Source: Diospyros lotus (taxonomy: Eukaryota > Streptophyta > Magnoliopsida > Ericales > Ebenaceae). From it: a stretch of DNA of 64,000 nt. The notes below the pieces were generated by a model that saw nothing but the letters and a program-made list of their open reading frames with translations, ran no database searches and was not told the DNA's origin. The stretch spans positions 28,748,116 to 28,812,115 of the forward strand of contig NC_068347.1 of NCBI RefSeq assembly GCF_014633365.1. The letters are read 5' to 3'. Positions 12,101-27,100 of this stretch are shown here, piece after piece. Within the stretch, counting starts at the first letter, position 1. Every line of letters begins with the position of its first letter. The position numbers and the translations under genes were made by a program.

Positions 12101-15100
12101 ATACTAACTAGAACCTAATAATATAAACACTAACTATAAGCTAAACAACAACATACCAAGCCTTTATCTCACTATTTGAGATCAGCTACATGAATTCTAA
12201 CTCATCAATCATTCCTATCTATGGCCTCATCTTCTGTAAGGCCCTTCTAAATAATAATATCATAAGTGTCTCCCATCAGATCATGCATAAGCTAAACAAA
12301 GAAAAAAAATTAAACATTAATAAATCAAATAATATGTTCCTGCATCAAGAAGCCAACAAGAAGCATCTTCCATACTAGTAGAGAGACCACTTACATTCAA
12401 GAGAACCAATGATAAACATGAGAAATTCATCTCCAAATACTTTTTCAAAGATCTGGGGACTATTGAGCAAAACTGCAGGTCAACGTACAAATAAATTAGT
12501 GTGAAAGAAAGATATGCAAATGTAGACATATCATGAACCAAATAGCAGAAAAGAAACTCCCTGGAGAAATTTGTTTTCATTAGAAGAATAAAAGAAGAAA
12601 TATAAGCAAAATGGAGAACTAACTGATCCCTCGGACAATTTTGAATATCATGTGAAGACCATCGCGATTTTCCAAGTCCTCACAGATTGTAAATAAGTCC
12701 ATTAGCTTCTGGAAAAAATCTTGCTGCATAGAAATATATTGCCTTTTCAGAAAAATCTAAGAAGAATAACAAGAGTCATGAGAGCAGATTCCATTTAAGT
12801 AGAAAAGAATAATCTGAGAGATTACAGACATCAAATGATATACAAGAGTGAGCAAATGCTTACCATATAAGACATGGAAAAAGTAATAGCATGTCATGTG
12901 CTTATTAAATAAAAGGGTGGGAAAGTAGAAGTAGCCGTAGCACATGGTAGTTAGCGGTTGTATAGAAGCTTGGGCGGGAACTATTGGAATTGCCCACTTG
13001 TTTGTCCACTTGGTTGAGCAGATTAGTATAAATACACACTGATCTCACTCGAAGAGGCATGAATGAATTGAATCCTAAATTTCCCTCTCCACTCCCCCAC
13101 TCTCTCTCTCTCTTTCGCTCGAGTTCTTCTACCAAAGTTCTCTAGAATTCCTTTCAGAATTCTTGAGATAAACCTATCAGCTCTGTTGGATCTGACAATT
13201 TGGTATTAGAGCAATCCAGGCTAGGCGAAGCTGCAACAAGGATTGGTGATGGCAGACGGCACAAGGATGAAAAACATGGAGGCGCAACTACACCAATTCG
13301 GATCCACACTATCGGACTTGCAGGCAAGGGTAGATCAGCTAGAATTGGGATCAAACTGTAATCATGAGGCGATCATCTCCATTGATCGCAAATTGGATGG
13401 TGCGGTTAATCAAATCTAAGAAGTAGTAGGAGCGCAAATTCGAGAGCAGTTACAAGGCTTCATGGTCATGTTTGCGTGACAACAACCAATAAGCCTTTCC
13501 CCAAATTTTCCTCCTACGGAAAGAGCAGATCCGATCCTTCCCAGCCATGGGATGAGTCAGAGGAAACCGGGAACTTCTGAGCTTGGGGAGGAACTGGGGG
13601 AAACGGTGGAGAATGTGGTTGGTCGAAGGTAGGGGTTGAATGGAGGCCTTGGCCACCTAGGGATACCAATGTCAAGATTGGATATCCCCATGTTTGGTGG
13701 AAGTACACCTCAGTGGTGGATTAGACGATGTGAGAGAGCCTTTGAGTGGTTTGGGATACCGAAGCATCAAAAGGTAACCATGGCAGTAGTCTACCTGAAT
13801 GATGTTGGGGATGATTGGTACCAAGGATGGGCCAAGACGAGGGGGAAGCCCATGGGCAGAATTTGCAACAGAATTTTGCACGAGGTTTGGGGAGAGAGGA
13901 ATGACGGATGTGGTGGATGTGGTGGAGGAGTTTAACAAAATCAAACAGAATGGATCAGTGGTTGAGTACCAGAGGAGGTTTGAGGAGCTGAAGGCGTTGA
14001 TGCTCAACCATAATCCTTACCTCATGGAGGCTTATTTTGTCTCCAATTTTATTAGTGGGTTAAATGAATAGTTAAGGCCCATGGTGAAGGTGTTCCAACC
14101 ACAAACCCTTAAGCATGCCACTAACATTGTCCAATTGTATGAGCTGACGATGGAAGCGCTCATGAAGAAACAACGAATCGTGAACAGAGGAGGAACACAT
14201 AATGTGTTAACTCCCGTTGGAAAGATTTAGGGAAGAGAGAATTGGAAAGGAGTACAAGGGTTGAGGAGTTTACCAATACCGAGCTCAAAAACACAAGGGG
14301 AGAGGTTGATAGAGCAAAGGAGGCAAGCTAACCTTTGTTTCAGATGTGGGGATAGGTACTTCCCCGGGCACCAATGTAAAAAGCAATTGCTTTTACTGGA
14401 AGGAGAGGAGGAGAATGTTGTAGAAGAAGAAGACATGTTGGATGTGCCTGAGGAAGGAGACGAAAACAATGGGGAGATCTCTCTACATGCCTTGAGAGGG
14501 CTGGCCAACAAGGTGGAGGGGAAGGTAGGAGAAAGTAAGTTGATGATCCTCATTGACAATGGGAGTACCCATAGTTTTTTGAATGAAGCTACTGCCAAAC
14601 AGTTGAAGTTCTCACTGATTAGCACATAACCACTTTCAGTAACAGTGGCTAATGGAAATAAGGTGATGAGCAAGTCAACTTGCGCTAATTTTCGTTGGGA
14701 GATGCAGGGTGAAGAGTTCGAGACAAACCTAATGTTATTAAAATTGGGGGGATGTGATGTGGTCTTGGGGGTAGACTGGATGAAGCAAGTGAGCCCCATC
14801 TGTTTCAATTTTAACAGGATGGAGGTGACTTTTGAGAAGGAAGGGAAGGGAATGACATTGGTGAGCAGCAAGAAAGTCGAAGTGTGCAAGATGATCACGG
14901 GAAAACGTTTACAGAAGATGCTCAAGCAAAAGCTAACTCAAGTGGCCCAACTCTTCTCTATACAGGCAGTGGAAGAAGGGGAGGAGGAGGATAAAAGTGG
15001 AGACAATGAACTCTTGCTGGTAATCAGTAGCCCCTCTCAAGCAGAGTGGGAGGTAAATCAACTCAACCTACTTCATATGCTTTTGTTTGAATATGAGGAT

Positions 15101-18088
15101 CTCTTTAGGGAGCCAACAACTCTACCTCCTCCCAAAACCCATGACCATTCCATCAATTTGAAACCCAATTCTGAACCCTTTAATGCAAGAGCCTACCGAT
15201 ACCCCCTAGCCCAAAAAACACAAATAGAGCAAATGGTCAAAGAAATGTTACAACAGTCCCTAATTCAGCCTAGTTACAGTCCTTACGCATCCCCGGTATT
15301 GCTGGTAAAGAAGAAGGATGGATTATGGCATTTCTATATAGATTATCGCCAGCTAAACACCATGACTATTAAAGACAAATACCCAATTCCACTCATTGAA
15401 GACCTCTTAGATGAATTAAGGGATGCAACCATTTTTTTAAGCTTGATCTAAGAGCTGGCTATCACCAGATTCAAATGAGCCCTAAAGACATACCCAAAAC
15501 TGCTTTCCGAACCCACCAACTACTTATTGGCCTTACCAATGCCCCAGCTACTTTCCAATCTTTGATGAACCACATTTTTTAACCTCACCTAAGAAATTTC
15601 ATCTTGGTATTCTTTGATGATATATTGGTGTATAGCCGTACTTTTGATCAACACTTGACACACCTTAAGGCCACATTTGAGATCCTTAGAGTCAACCAAT
15701 TGTATTAAGAGGTCGAAGTGTGCTTTTGTTCAAAGGCAGGTGGAGTACCTCGAGTACATTATCTCAAGCCAAGGGGTCAGCACAAACCCAAAGAAGGTTG
15801 CGACCATGCAGTCTTGGCCAAGACCTAACACCCTTAAAGCCTTGAGGGGGTTTCTAGGCCTAACGGGGTACTACAGAAGATTCGTGAAGAACTACGGGAC
15901 CATTAGTAGGCCCTTAACTCAATTATTGAAGAAGGAAGGTTTCAAGTGGGGTAATTAGGCTAAGGCAGCCTTTGAACAACTCAAGAGAGCTATGAGTGAG
16001 GCTTCGGTGTTAGGCCTACCTAACTTTAATAAAACTTTTGTGCTAGAAACAGACACCTGCGAGACTAGAGTTGTAGCAGTGTTAAGGTAGGAGGGAAGGG
16101 CCCCAGCCTTTCTCAGCCAAGCCTTAGCTCCAAGACATATGGGGCTAAGCATTTACGAGAAGGAGTTTATAGCTGTATTGATGGCAGTGGACAAGTGGAG
16201 GCACTACTTAGAAGGGGCTCAATTCATGATCAAGACTGACCATCAAAGTTTGAAGTTTTTGCTTCAGCAAAAGCTACACACTTAATTACAAAAGAAGGGT
16301 ATGGCAAAACTGACAAGTCTTGACTACACTATACAATACAAGAAGGGAAAGGATAATGTAGTGGCTAATGCATTGTCCAGATGTCAGAAGGAGGGAGAAG
16401 CAGTAGCCATAATTGCCTTGGTACCAGATTGGTATCAAGAGGTGGCCACCAGTTATGATGCCGATGAGCAAATCAAAGGATTACTAGAGCAGCCGATTTT
16501 GAGCCCCACCAACAAACCAAGATATATACTTAAGAATGGGATTATTCGATACAAAGGAAGAATAGCGATTGGGGACAGACAGGACATCAAGCAAAAGATA
16601 CTCCAAACTCTCCACGAGTCCCCACTGGGAGGGCATTCGGGGATTCAAAATACATACCATAAGGTAAAGCAACTCTTCTTCTAGCCTAAATTGAAGGAAG
16701 TTGTGGTTAAGTTTGTTATGGCATGCGATATTTGCAAGAGATGTAAGCATGAGAATTTAGCTACCCCTAGATTGTTACAACCTCTAATTGTTCCAGGCCA
16801 AGCATGGGAGAGCTTATCAATGGATCTTGTGGAAGGTCTACCTAGATCGAAAGGGAAGGATTGCATATTAGTGGTGGTGGATAGATTCACAAAGTTTGCT
16901 CACTTCTTGAGCCTCTCTCACCCATACACCACCCAAGAAGTCGCTAGAGTATTCCTTGATCAGGTTGTTAAGATACACGGGGTTCCGAGAACCATCATCT
17001 CTGACCGTGACAAGATCTTTACCAATCTATTGTGGCAGTCCTTACTGAAATCCCTGGGGTCTAAGCTAAGTATGTCATCAACCTATCACCTCCAAACTAA
17101 TGGACAAACGGAGAGAGTCAATCAATGTTTGGAGAACTACCTAAGATGCTTATGTTTCCACCACCCCACAAGCTGGCACAAGTGGCTATCATTAGCCCAA
17201 TGGTTGTACAACTCCAGCCACCACACTTCTATCAGGATGTCCCCGTTCAAAGCTTTGTTTGGGTATAAGCCCTTACTTCCTACTATCCAAGAGATTACTA
17301 ATGTGGCAGTTGTAGAAGATCATCTCCAACAAAGGCAGGAAATTTTGGGACAGCTAAAGAGGGATCTAGCTATGGCCCATAACAGAAAGGAAAAACAAGC
17401 TGATAAAGGAAGAAGCGAGAGGGAGTTTGCAGTAGGGGATGAGGTATATCTAAGGCTAAGGCCAACCCACATTCGAGCATTGACTTCAACACCAATGACC
17501 AAGCTGAGCCACAAGTACTATGGTCCCTTTCCCATTGAGGCTAAATTGGGTAAGGTGGCATATCAGTTGCGGCTATCGGAGAATTCCCTTATTCATCCGG
17601 TGTTTCATGTATCGCTATTGAAGAGAGGCATTGAAGGACAGCAGGTAAGTGCAAGTCTGCCTCAGGGTACCGATAGCAGTACACCTCAGGCAGAACCCGC
17701 AACTATTTTAAATAGAAGAGTCATTTACAGGCATGGAGCCCCCATAACCCAGGTGCTGGTGAAGTGGTCTCATCTTTATAACGACCACAATACATGGGAC
17801 TATCTTCCTAATTTGCTCACACAATTCCTGAGGGTAGCTAGTCTACTTTGTATTTCTTGAGGACAAGAAATGTTTCATGGGGTGGGTAAACTGTCATGTG
17901 CTTATTAAATAAAAGGGTGGGAACTAGAAGTAGCCGTAGCACATGGTAGTTAGTAGTTGTATAGAAGCTTGGGCAGGAACTATTCAAATTGCCCACTTGT
18001 TTGTCCACTTGGTTGAGGAGATCAGTATAAATACACATTGATCTCACTCGAAGAGGCATGAATGAATTGACTCCTAAATTTCCCTCTC

Positions 18089-18131
<43 letters not shown>

Positions 18132-21100
18132 GCTCGAGTTCTTCTATCAGAATTCTCCAAAATTCCTTGCAGAATTCTTGAGATAAACCTGTCAGCTCCG
18201 TTGGATCTGACATAACATTTCAATCAAGAAAACATCTATAATCCAGTTTCACAAACAAAGAGGTTCTTAAGAGAACAATTTAAAATCTTTCCATCTTACA
18301 CAAACAAAAAACATCTATGCACAAACAAAATTCCAAGATCTGCCAGTTTTCTATAAATTTATTCCAATATCAGTGAAAATGGGCACTGGCAGACACATCT
18401 GGTACAATTAGTTACATACATGGGTAATGGATTTCCTGCCACATGTATAACAAGCCTCAGCTTCTCAGAGTTTCCTCATTCATCCACCTTTTAACCCCCC
18501 CCATCCACATCACAAAACTAGCATACTAACATACTCCATACCCATTCCAATACCATGATCTGGTCTAGAGCATACCACTCTGAGCAACCATCTTCTAAAC
18601 CACTTCCAAGTGTTGAAGAACTTTTCAAAAACCATAAAGTCAACACCTAATAAGATTGGATGTTATTGGGGTTCTTGATCCTTCCCAATTTTGATCGCTA
18701 CTAAGCATTTGAAAAAATAACAATGACAGCTCTTATGAATGTAATTAATTAGACTTGCCAACAGAAATCAAACAAGATTCATGATGCCCAATTATTTTTT
18801 AGACATCTACACTCCCAAAACGCTATAAGCAAACCACTAACAACAACATATCAAGCCTTAATCCCACAAGCTGGGATTAGCTACATGAACGCTAGATAGA
18901 CAATCATTTCTCTATGGCCAATTCTTCTCTAAGGCCTTTATACTATGAGGAAATCACCCAAAGGTCGGAAACCTGGTTTTGGGGTGGGGTGGGGGAACAC
19001 GGCTTTCTGCACTGATGCTACGAGTATAAGAGGTGTCCAAAACATCAATTATGAAAGATTGTGTTTTGTCTGCAGTCAAACCACAATACCTTCACTGCAA
19101 AAGTTCCTTTAAGTTCCAGTATCTAGCAATATATTGAGGAGATATTTGCAAAACAAGATCTGGCGGAAAGGATCGTGTGGATATACACAAACCATTCTTT
19201 CAAAGTTGTAAAATCTATGTAGCTGTAGTGGTATATTTCCGTGACAACAAATATTTCTTATTTCTTAACCTAATTGTTTTGGCTACACTTGCAATCTATC
19301 TTAGGTTTTTGGCCAAGAATAACCTACGTGAGAAAAAGACATTTTTGAAGCCTTTCTTTTGAAATTCTAGAACTTACAATCACATAAGCACAGGATTACT
19401 GTGTCCATGTCTCACCCTGCGCTGAAAAAGTTGAATAGGTAAAAGACACTGAAAACTGTGACATTACCATGCAAAAGGTGTGTCAAGAAGTCCATAAGGA
19501 CTTGGGAAAATTTCCATCATGACAACTTTGTGGCTGTAGTCCAGGCCTATATAATTTCAAACACTGATCAATTCAGGGATTCTTCTTGTACTTTAGGAAG
19601 CATAGGGCAAAAAATATCTATGAGGTTGTGATCTAAACACCGATGGAATGCAATCAATCAAGACATTTTAGCACCTTTAGGAACTCCCTCTATATGAGAG
19701 TCGAGAACAAATATCCTGGAATTGGCAGCGGTTCTTGAAGGACTCTTGTAAGATCTATTAGAGTTGATGAAAGAAGGCAGAATACAGAACTTTTATAAAG
19801 TTATTTGAAGCTGGCCTGGAGTTGTTCTCATGTCGCACATCTTCTATATGTTGTGAGCTTTGCACTCAAGTTGAGATCTCAGATTCAGCGGCCAGAAAGT
19901 GTTTCCATAATGTTGATGTCTAGATTTCTTTCCCCGATGTTGACCAAGTGGATGGTCAGTACTTGAAGGTTCAAGAAAGAATTATGCATCAACAGTTGAA
20001 TATCATGCATTCATACAACTAGACTGAGATAGTAAGTAGTTATTTCTTATATTTGTATATAGATATAGTGACAATGCTTGACTAGACTACGCCTCATGAT
20101 TTTCCCTGCAAGTTTTTTCACGTAAAAATACTGTTAGGTGTCTCTCTTCTTTGTGCACTTCTTAGTTTTGTTGCCATAGATAGATGTTTACCTTCATCTA
20201 AGAAAAAGAGAGCTTTCAAAATTTGCATTTACTTCCCATCTTCCACTTTGACAATCCAAACCCACAACTCTCAAAAACAATCATGTTTGAACAATTACTT
20301 GTTTAAGTTCACACACTAATTACTATTTTCTTGAAAAAAAGAATGTAAGATAGCATAATTACAAATTCAACATATTCCAAACAAAATAAATTGCTTATTT
20401 GCTAACCAAATTCAATAAAATCATTATTCTGGACCACATCATCATTTACTTCATTTTCTCTTTATGAACACTAAAATTAAAACACCAAAACCTACCTTTG
20501 ACCACTACATATCCAGTTGTTCCATAAGAAGATCTAACTTTGGTAAGATCTACCATGTCTTTTTAATGGTGTGAATAACTTTAGTAGAATAGATTTTCCA
20601 GAAACGGTACAAATAATTTTAACTTCAATGAAATAAAAAAAAAAAAGGGCTGCACAAAACTTACATCATGCAAAATGAGTTCCGTTACACGTATCTGATC
20701 GGCAATGCCACTCTCAACCAGAGTCTGCAAGACCAAAGGTGATGAAATGCATTTACTATTACGAAACACAAACACACGAGAACAATTAAATTAAAGAGAC
20801 ACCAAGATATGAAAATCACTTTTCTATTCTAATGAGCAAGAGATTAAGCAGGGGGGAAACAATAAAATAAATTCTACAGAAGGCAAAATAGGCTAGTGGT
20901 ACCTACCTAATGATCACAGTGACTATTAAACTCTCTTTTTCTAAGGCTAAAATAAGGCAAAGTTTAAAACTAGATTCATGTTACCAGCAGATAGCACTGG
21001 CAGTATAAGTAAAACCTGTAAGGATTTCAAATGGAGGTTAACAGACCCTACTTTGACTTTCTTCCCGTGTTCAATCTTTACATCATATTTTTGAATGTGG

Positions 21101-24100
21101 ATAAATTTCTTCTGCTCTGTTATTCTATTTTTTGCCTTGTACAACATTACTTATTGTAATATATATACATAAATATTAGTCAAGAAATTATAGAAAATAA
21201 AAGGAGAGAAGGTAAAATCCAAATTTCCCAAAGGTTCACAATAATGTCAAAAACAAAAAAATAATTTGGATAAAAAATATGCTTATTGAGTGGTTGGTCG
21301 TGTTGGAAATTTAAAACTATATCCATAAAACCAGATATGACATTAATACACAGTTCTGTCTGGCAAAGAGTGGAAAGATAAGCTTACAGCTCCTTTTCAC
21401 TTTACATGGCTTATTAGGAAAGAAGCATCGGCATGCAGAACTGAAAAGTAGCTACTGATTTAAAATTTCACTTTAGATTTCGAACCTAACCATGATAGGG
21501 TGAACCTTCTTCAGAGCTAGTTGAGATTTGTACATGATTGCATCCCATCCCATGTGTATCTTATTCAGATATCTAATCTCTCTTGCTTTATATAACAAGA
21601 AAACATTTTTCTAATCTCCAAATATTTCACACTTCAATAAAATAGCACTATACCCATACCCAGAAATCTTGAGGAGAAGAAAATTCTAAGGCCCATGCAT
21701 AAACACGCACAAAACTACCCAAAAAAAGTGCTATAGGAAGCCAAAGTCCATATCATGTAACATAAGGCACAGGCCTGTTACAGTTGTGAAATCCACTTTA
21801 TCCCATGCAACATACTAAATAACAGATCAAATGGAAAACTTATACCTGAAATAAGTAGGAATCATAATTTTCCTAAAGTCCATAGGCACTTAAAAATATA
21901 AAAATATGCTCTAGTGTTTAACACTCAATCCAGTAGAATAAAAGGCAACTATGGAAGGAAAAAAGTCACAAGGCAACAGTTTAAACCTTCAGTATTAGGG
22001 GAAGTGTAGATAGCTCAACTGGAGGCAATTCCCTCAATTCACTGTTGATACTATGATAAGTTTCATCTGCAGAAGCAACAACAAGCAATTATACATAGTC
22101 AACAAAAGTTATTTCAAATAAAAAATACGAATCTGCAGAGATAAGGTAGCATGAAGGTGTCAAAGCAGAGGTGCTAAAGAATAGCCAAGAATATGACAGG
22201 CTACATTTCCTTAAAGGTATTGATACAGGCATATCAATTGAATAATTCCTTTTGCTTGAGACCAAGCTTACATTAGTATAATTCAATGAAAAAGTGGGTA
22301 TCTGCAGATTTTGGATGTGGTACTTAAAACCTATCAAATGTGTTGAATTTCATCTTAAAAGCCCCATAACACAGTGGTTGTGTAAACTAGAATCTTAGTT
22401 AAACATTGTAAATAAGATTGGATCTCGTGTCAGTTAGCAAAATTGGACCCGCTATTATATTTTCAATTTAGATTTTGGCTGTAGTCACAGCAGTCACCAA
22501 GGCCTTTTATAAACATCTAAGGCATTGAGATTCTCCGCCCTCCTCCATCCTTCTTATTTGTCTTGGTTGAGGACACGTATAGGCTAAAATTGCAAAAGCA
22601 GGTGAGATTAAGTCCAAAAAATTTTTTAGTGGGTGCAAGAGAAGGGGGCACACGGTCAGTGTCACATCTCTCCTTTTCTGACAAAACCCTTACGTTTTGT
22701 GGAAATTCTGATTGGAACTTGAGAATTATGAGATGTGGTTTTTTGGGCATTCATGGTGTGTCAAGCTTGTGCATTAACTAAAGAGTGCGACTATCCCAGT
22801 GATGGCAGTGGATATCAAGGAGTTAATTACCTTCATATATATTAGGGCTAGTAAGGCCCCAAAAGCTGTGTGGCTGGTGCTATAAAAATTTGTGAAGAGA
22901 CCAGCCAATTGGAAAAGATAGTCTCTCGAAAAGGGGTTGAGTCATGTTGGGCAAGAGTCAGTATATATAAAGTTTCTATCTGTACTATCCCAGCCTCCAT
23001 GTGAATAAGCTTGAGAAGCTTCAGACTTAGTTACTTTGGATCATAGGTGACTGAGTTTGTTTCAGTATAGCTGGGTGAAAGTCGGGATGGAATAAAGTAA
23101 AATTGAGCCCTTTAACAGACGTATATAGGTAGAATGTTGCCGAGATGTTCCTTGTAAGAAGAATCTTTTCAATGCATGAACAGTAAACTAATGCAATTTA
23201 TTTTCTGTATGAATCCTCAATGTCATATATGAAGGCTCATTTACATTCTCATTTTCAGACTATATTTTTGGGTCCACTGTGGTTTTTCTAGGGTATTGAG
23301 GTTGCTAGGTCTGAGCATGGCATTTGTATCTCTCAAAGGAGGTATGTCCTTGATATTCTGGTGAAGATAGGCATGTTGGATTCTAGACCTATTGATACAC
23401 CTATGGATCTAACTCTAAACTATTTCCTAGATAGGGGGAGCCTATTCATGATCCCAGGCATTATAGTAGACTGGCTGAGAAGCTGAATTATCTTACAGTG
23501 ACTCAACCAGATATTGCATTTATTGTTGGTTTGGTTAGTCAGTTTTTGGACTCTCCTTGAGATGGTTATTGGCAGGTTTTGGTGCGTAGTTTGCATTACA
23601 TTAAATTATTCGACCAGTAAAGGTCTACTATTTGAGGATAAAGGTCATACACAGGTGACTGGTTATGCAAATGTTGATTGGGCAGGCTGTCTAGTTGATA
23701 GACGGTCAACTTCTGGCTATTGTGTTTTAGTTGGGAGGCAATCTGGCTTCTTGGAAGAATAAAAGCAGCAAGTTGTTGCTAGGTCTAGTGCTGAAGCTGA
23801 GTATAAAGCCATGGCATTAGCTACATGTGAACTGATTTGGCTGAAACAGCTTCTTAAAGAGCTGCAGTTTGGTGATTAGGGTTCGATGCAGCTTGTGTGT
23901 AACAATCAAGCTACTTTTCATATTGCCTCTAATCTTGTTTTTTCATGAAAGGACCAAGCATATTGAAATAAACCATCACTTTGCGCAACGAAAACTAGTT
24001 TTTGGTGAGATTTCTACAGCATTTATTGGGACTATGGATCAGCAGGCTGACCTGTTTAGTAAAGCTCTTTGAGGTCTGAAGATTGAATATATTTGTTCCA

Positions 24101-27100
24101 AACCAGACACATATGATGTGTATGTGCTTGCTTGAGAGGAAGGGTTGAGAATTCATATTAGTTGGTATTAGGTGTGCTGTATGGAACAGTTGTAGACCTA
24201 GCATAGATAGCGCTTATAAATCGCAGTTACAATGTATTGGCATAAATACTTGTAATCCCACCTTAATAGATTTGTTTTTTTTCCCTCTCTTCTTTTTCTC
24301 CCAGTTCTTTATATCATTCTTCACATATGAAGATGGGGTTAGAATTTTATCACATCATTCCCTCATTGTATAAGGGATGCATCAACAAGCATCTGACAAA
24401 AAATTTTACCACATTGATCTTTTGCATGGATTTTTATTGTCAAAGTAACTTTTAGAAGTCAATTGACATTATGAATGTTGTGTCACCCAACCTAACTTAG
24501 TTAGGATAAGGTGTAGTTGATGATGGTGATGAGGTACAAAGTGGATGAGTACAAAGGCTCGATGCATAAGGATTACAGGTGTAGTTAATGTTTCCTAATA
24601 ATAACTAAAAAAAAATTATTTGTGTAATATCAATAACGACTACCTGTTGCACAAAACTTTCAAACGAAGGAGTAAATATTAGCATTTTCTATTTATGGTT
24701 ATTAGGTTGTTCCCCCAATTTCTTGAGTTGGGTGTCAAAACTCATATTTCAATTTAAACTCATGCAGCGAAGTTTTAAATTTATTCAATAAATTTTTATT
24801 GAACCTTTTTAGGATAAATAATTAGGCATTGTTTGCCTCTTCTTGGTCAAATTTCTAGTTCTATTCTTAGCAGTAATCTAACATAGACAATATTCAATAT
24901 GCAGACTGTCTGGGCATGCTCGCAAAGGTCCCATAGGTCAAAAGGCCACGACATAGGCTTGATGCCTATATGATGGCACCCATAAGTACAAAGACCTGAA
25001 ACTGCTCTGATTGCTACATTATTGAGTCCTCCAAGTACCAAAGATAACTAGCAAGATTTGGACCTGGCTGTAATACGTATATATTAACATGAAAATTCAC
25101 CCAAAGGACTAGCAAAGTAGTTATTATTTAGAGAGTGTTTGGCTTAGCAGTTTGGCTACTTATAAGCTATCTGTGAAGCTGAATCGTCATATAACTTATT
25201 TAGTTACAAGTTTGTTAAAAATTAAAGAGCTTAAACGCTATTTGACAGTGTTTTAGAACCCCCCCCCCCCCCCCCTTCTCAAAATGTTATACATAGCTTA
25301 TTTAGTTCACAAAATATTTTACAATTTTACCCTCCAACAACTATCATATTTTCAATCTTATCCCTCTCCCACATCCCTCTACCATTCATATCTTTCACCG
25401 CCTCCCTCCAGCTCCTCTGTCACGGCCGCCGCCTCCCTCCATCTCCTTCTTGTCACCTCCATTGCACCGCCTTCAGCCCCATCGTTGTCGCCTCCCGCCT
25501 CCTGCCTCCAGCTTCTATATAATATATTTTTAATAATTGTATTAATATATTTTTTAATAATTGTACATAATTTATTAACATGTAATGGTAATAATTTTAT
25601 CAGTTAGACATCAATTTATAATTTATTTTTATTAAAAAAATAATATTTTATGAATTTTATTAGTATTATTCAGCAAGATATCCATTTTAGTCATTTTGTT
25701 AAGTTATGATAGCTTATCAGCTTTTTAAAACCAAACATATAAACTATATAAATGACAATTTAAAGTACATATATCAAAACATGTTATAACCTAAAACGCT
25801 AGCCAACTTAAAACCTTTACATAGCTTTTAAGTAGAAAGACTTAAAAGCCATTGTTGACTTGTATATGGAGATAACACTTGTATGTGTATTCTAGACTTA
25901 CGGTTAGCCCTATGTCATGACTTATGTCATGCTTATGTCATGACATATGAATGTTTTTGTATAAATATGTGTACATTCTACTAGTTATGATATGACAATT
26001 ATTTCCAATCTCTCTAAGTTCTACATGGTATCAGAGCTAGGTTAGAGAATTCTTTCCCGTTGTGTTATCCCTCCATCGGTGCCTCTCTTCTCAATACCTA
26101 TTACTTCGACGCCTGTGAGCTCCCCACCTTCTTCTCTATTGCAGCCAAATCTCCCTAGATCCGGCCTTCAAATATGTCTCCCACAACCATCTGCATCTTT
26201 GTTGCTGTTGTCGTGGCTGCCTGCGGTCTACTATGTGGCTGCCACTGTCGCCGCTGCCTCTACTGCCAACACCACCCGCGAACACCATTGTCGCCGTCGT
26301 CACCTGAGATCTCCTTTGCCAGCCGCCGCAACCTCAGTTGTTGCCGCCATCAGTCGCAGCCAGATCTACCCAAATCCGACCTCTGCCATCGTTGTTTCCT
26401 AGATTCGGCCGCCACCCAGATCTATAGCCTTCCTTGTGCGTCGTCGGCCACCGAATCTGACTCGCCCACGACCGCCGGCCACCAGATCTAGCTCAGATCT
26501 AGCTCACCCGCGATTGCTGGGCACCAACTCTCGTCAGATCCCACTAGATCTACCTCAAATCTAGCTCCTCACCATTGGATCTGCTTTAACCACTCGCGCC
26601 GCCGCCTTCATTGCTCAGATCTCCGACCACTACACCTTCTCCAGATCTGACCAACTGTGTCTCAAATTTTTAGATCTGCCAATAGGTGTGATCCTTTCAA
26701 TTTGGCCTTTCAAATCTATTTTGACAGATATAGTTTGACCCGACATATCTGTTTAGCCTAGATCTGACCCAACAAACCAGATCTATTTAGCCTACGTCCA
26801 ACAGATCTATTTCAGATCTGTTTAACCTAGATCGACAAATTTGCCATTAAACATGTCAGGACCTAGTAAATCCAGTTCCTTCTTTGGTATCCTGTCTCCC
26901 TCTCCAACAATAGCTATTGAGAAGTTAATGGGCAATTAGAATTATCTCTCTTGGTCTAAAGTTGTTGAACTATGGTGTATGGGTCAAGGTTTAGATGATC
27001 ATTTGACTACCAAGTCTGAGGATGTGACCACGGACAAAACTGCGTGGGTAAAAGATGATGCCTTGTTGTGTAGCCTCCTATGGCAATCAATTGACCCCTC

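Larger units (their letters stand above)
12892..18212 (+). mobile_element. Gypsy-4, full-length chromodomain Ty3/gypsy element
   Basis: LTRs at 12892-13197 and 17892-18212 begin TGTCATGTGC and end TCTGACA. Target-site copies are TAGCA (12887-12891) and TAACA (18213-18217), one mismatch. The internal order is gag, zinc knuckle, protease, RT, RNase H, integrase and a C-terminal chromodomain-like segment. This order with a chromodomain places it among the chromoviruses. It sits in intron D-E of PP4R3, antisense to that gene. Confidence 0.93.

Noticed and set aside
22780..23240. Transcript-like stretch considered as a non-coding RNA gene or plastid insert
   Set aside because: No recognisable RNA fold, plastid gene or open frame could be assigned by reading, so it is left as intron.
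24478..24540. Third RTE-LINE/SINE tail
   Set aside because: Only a short partial match (cttagttaggataaggtgta) without the rest of the module; too weak to list as an element.
26079..26491. Two overlapping 105-107 codon frames in the Copia-A leader
   Set aside because: They overlap in different frames, match no protein family I know, and lie between the primer site and gag, so they are probably by-products of base composition.
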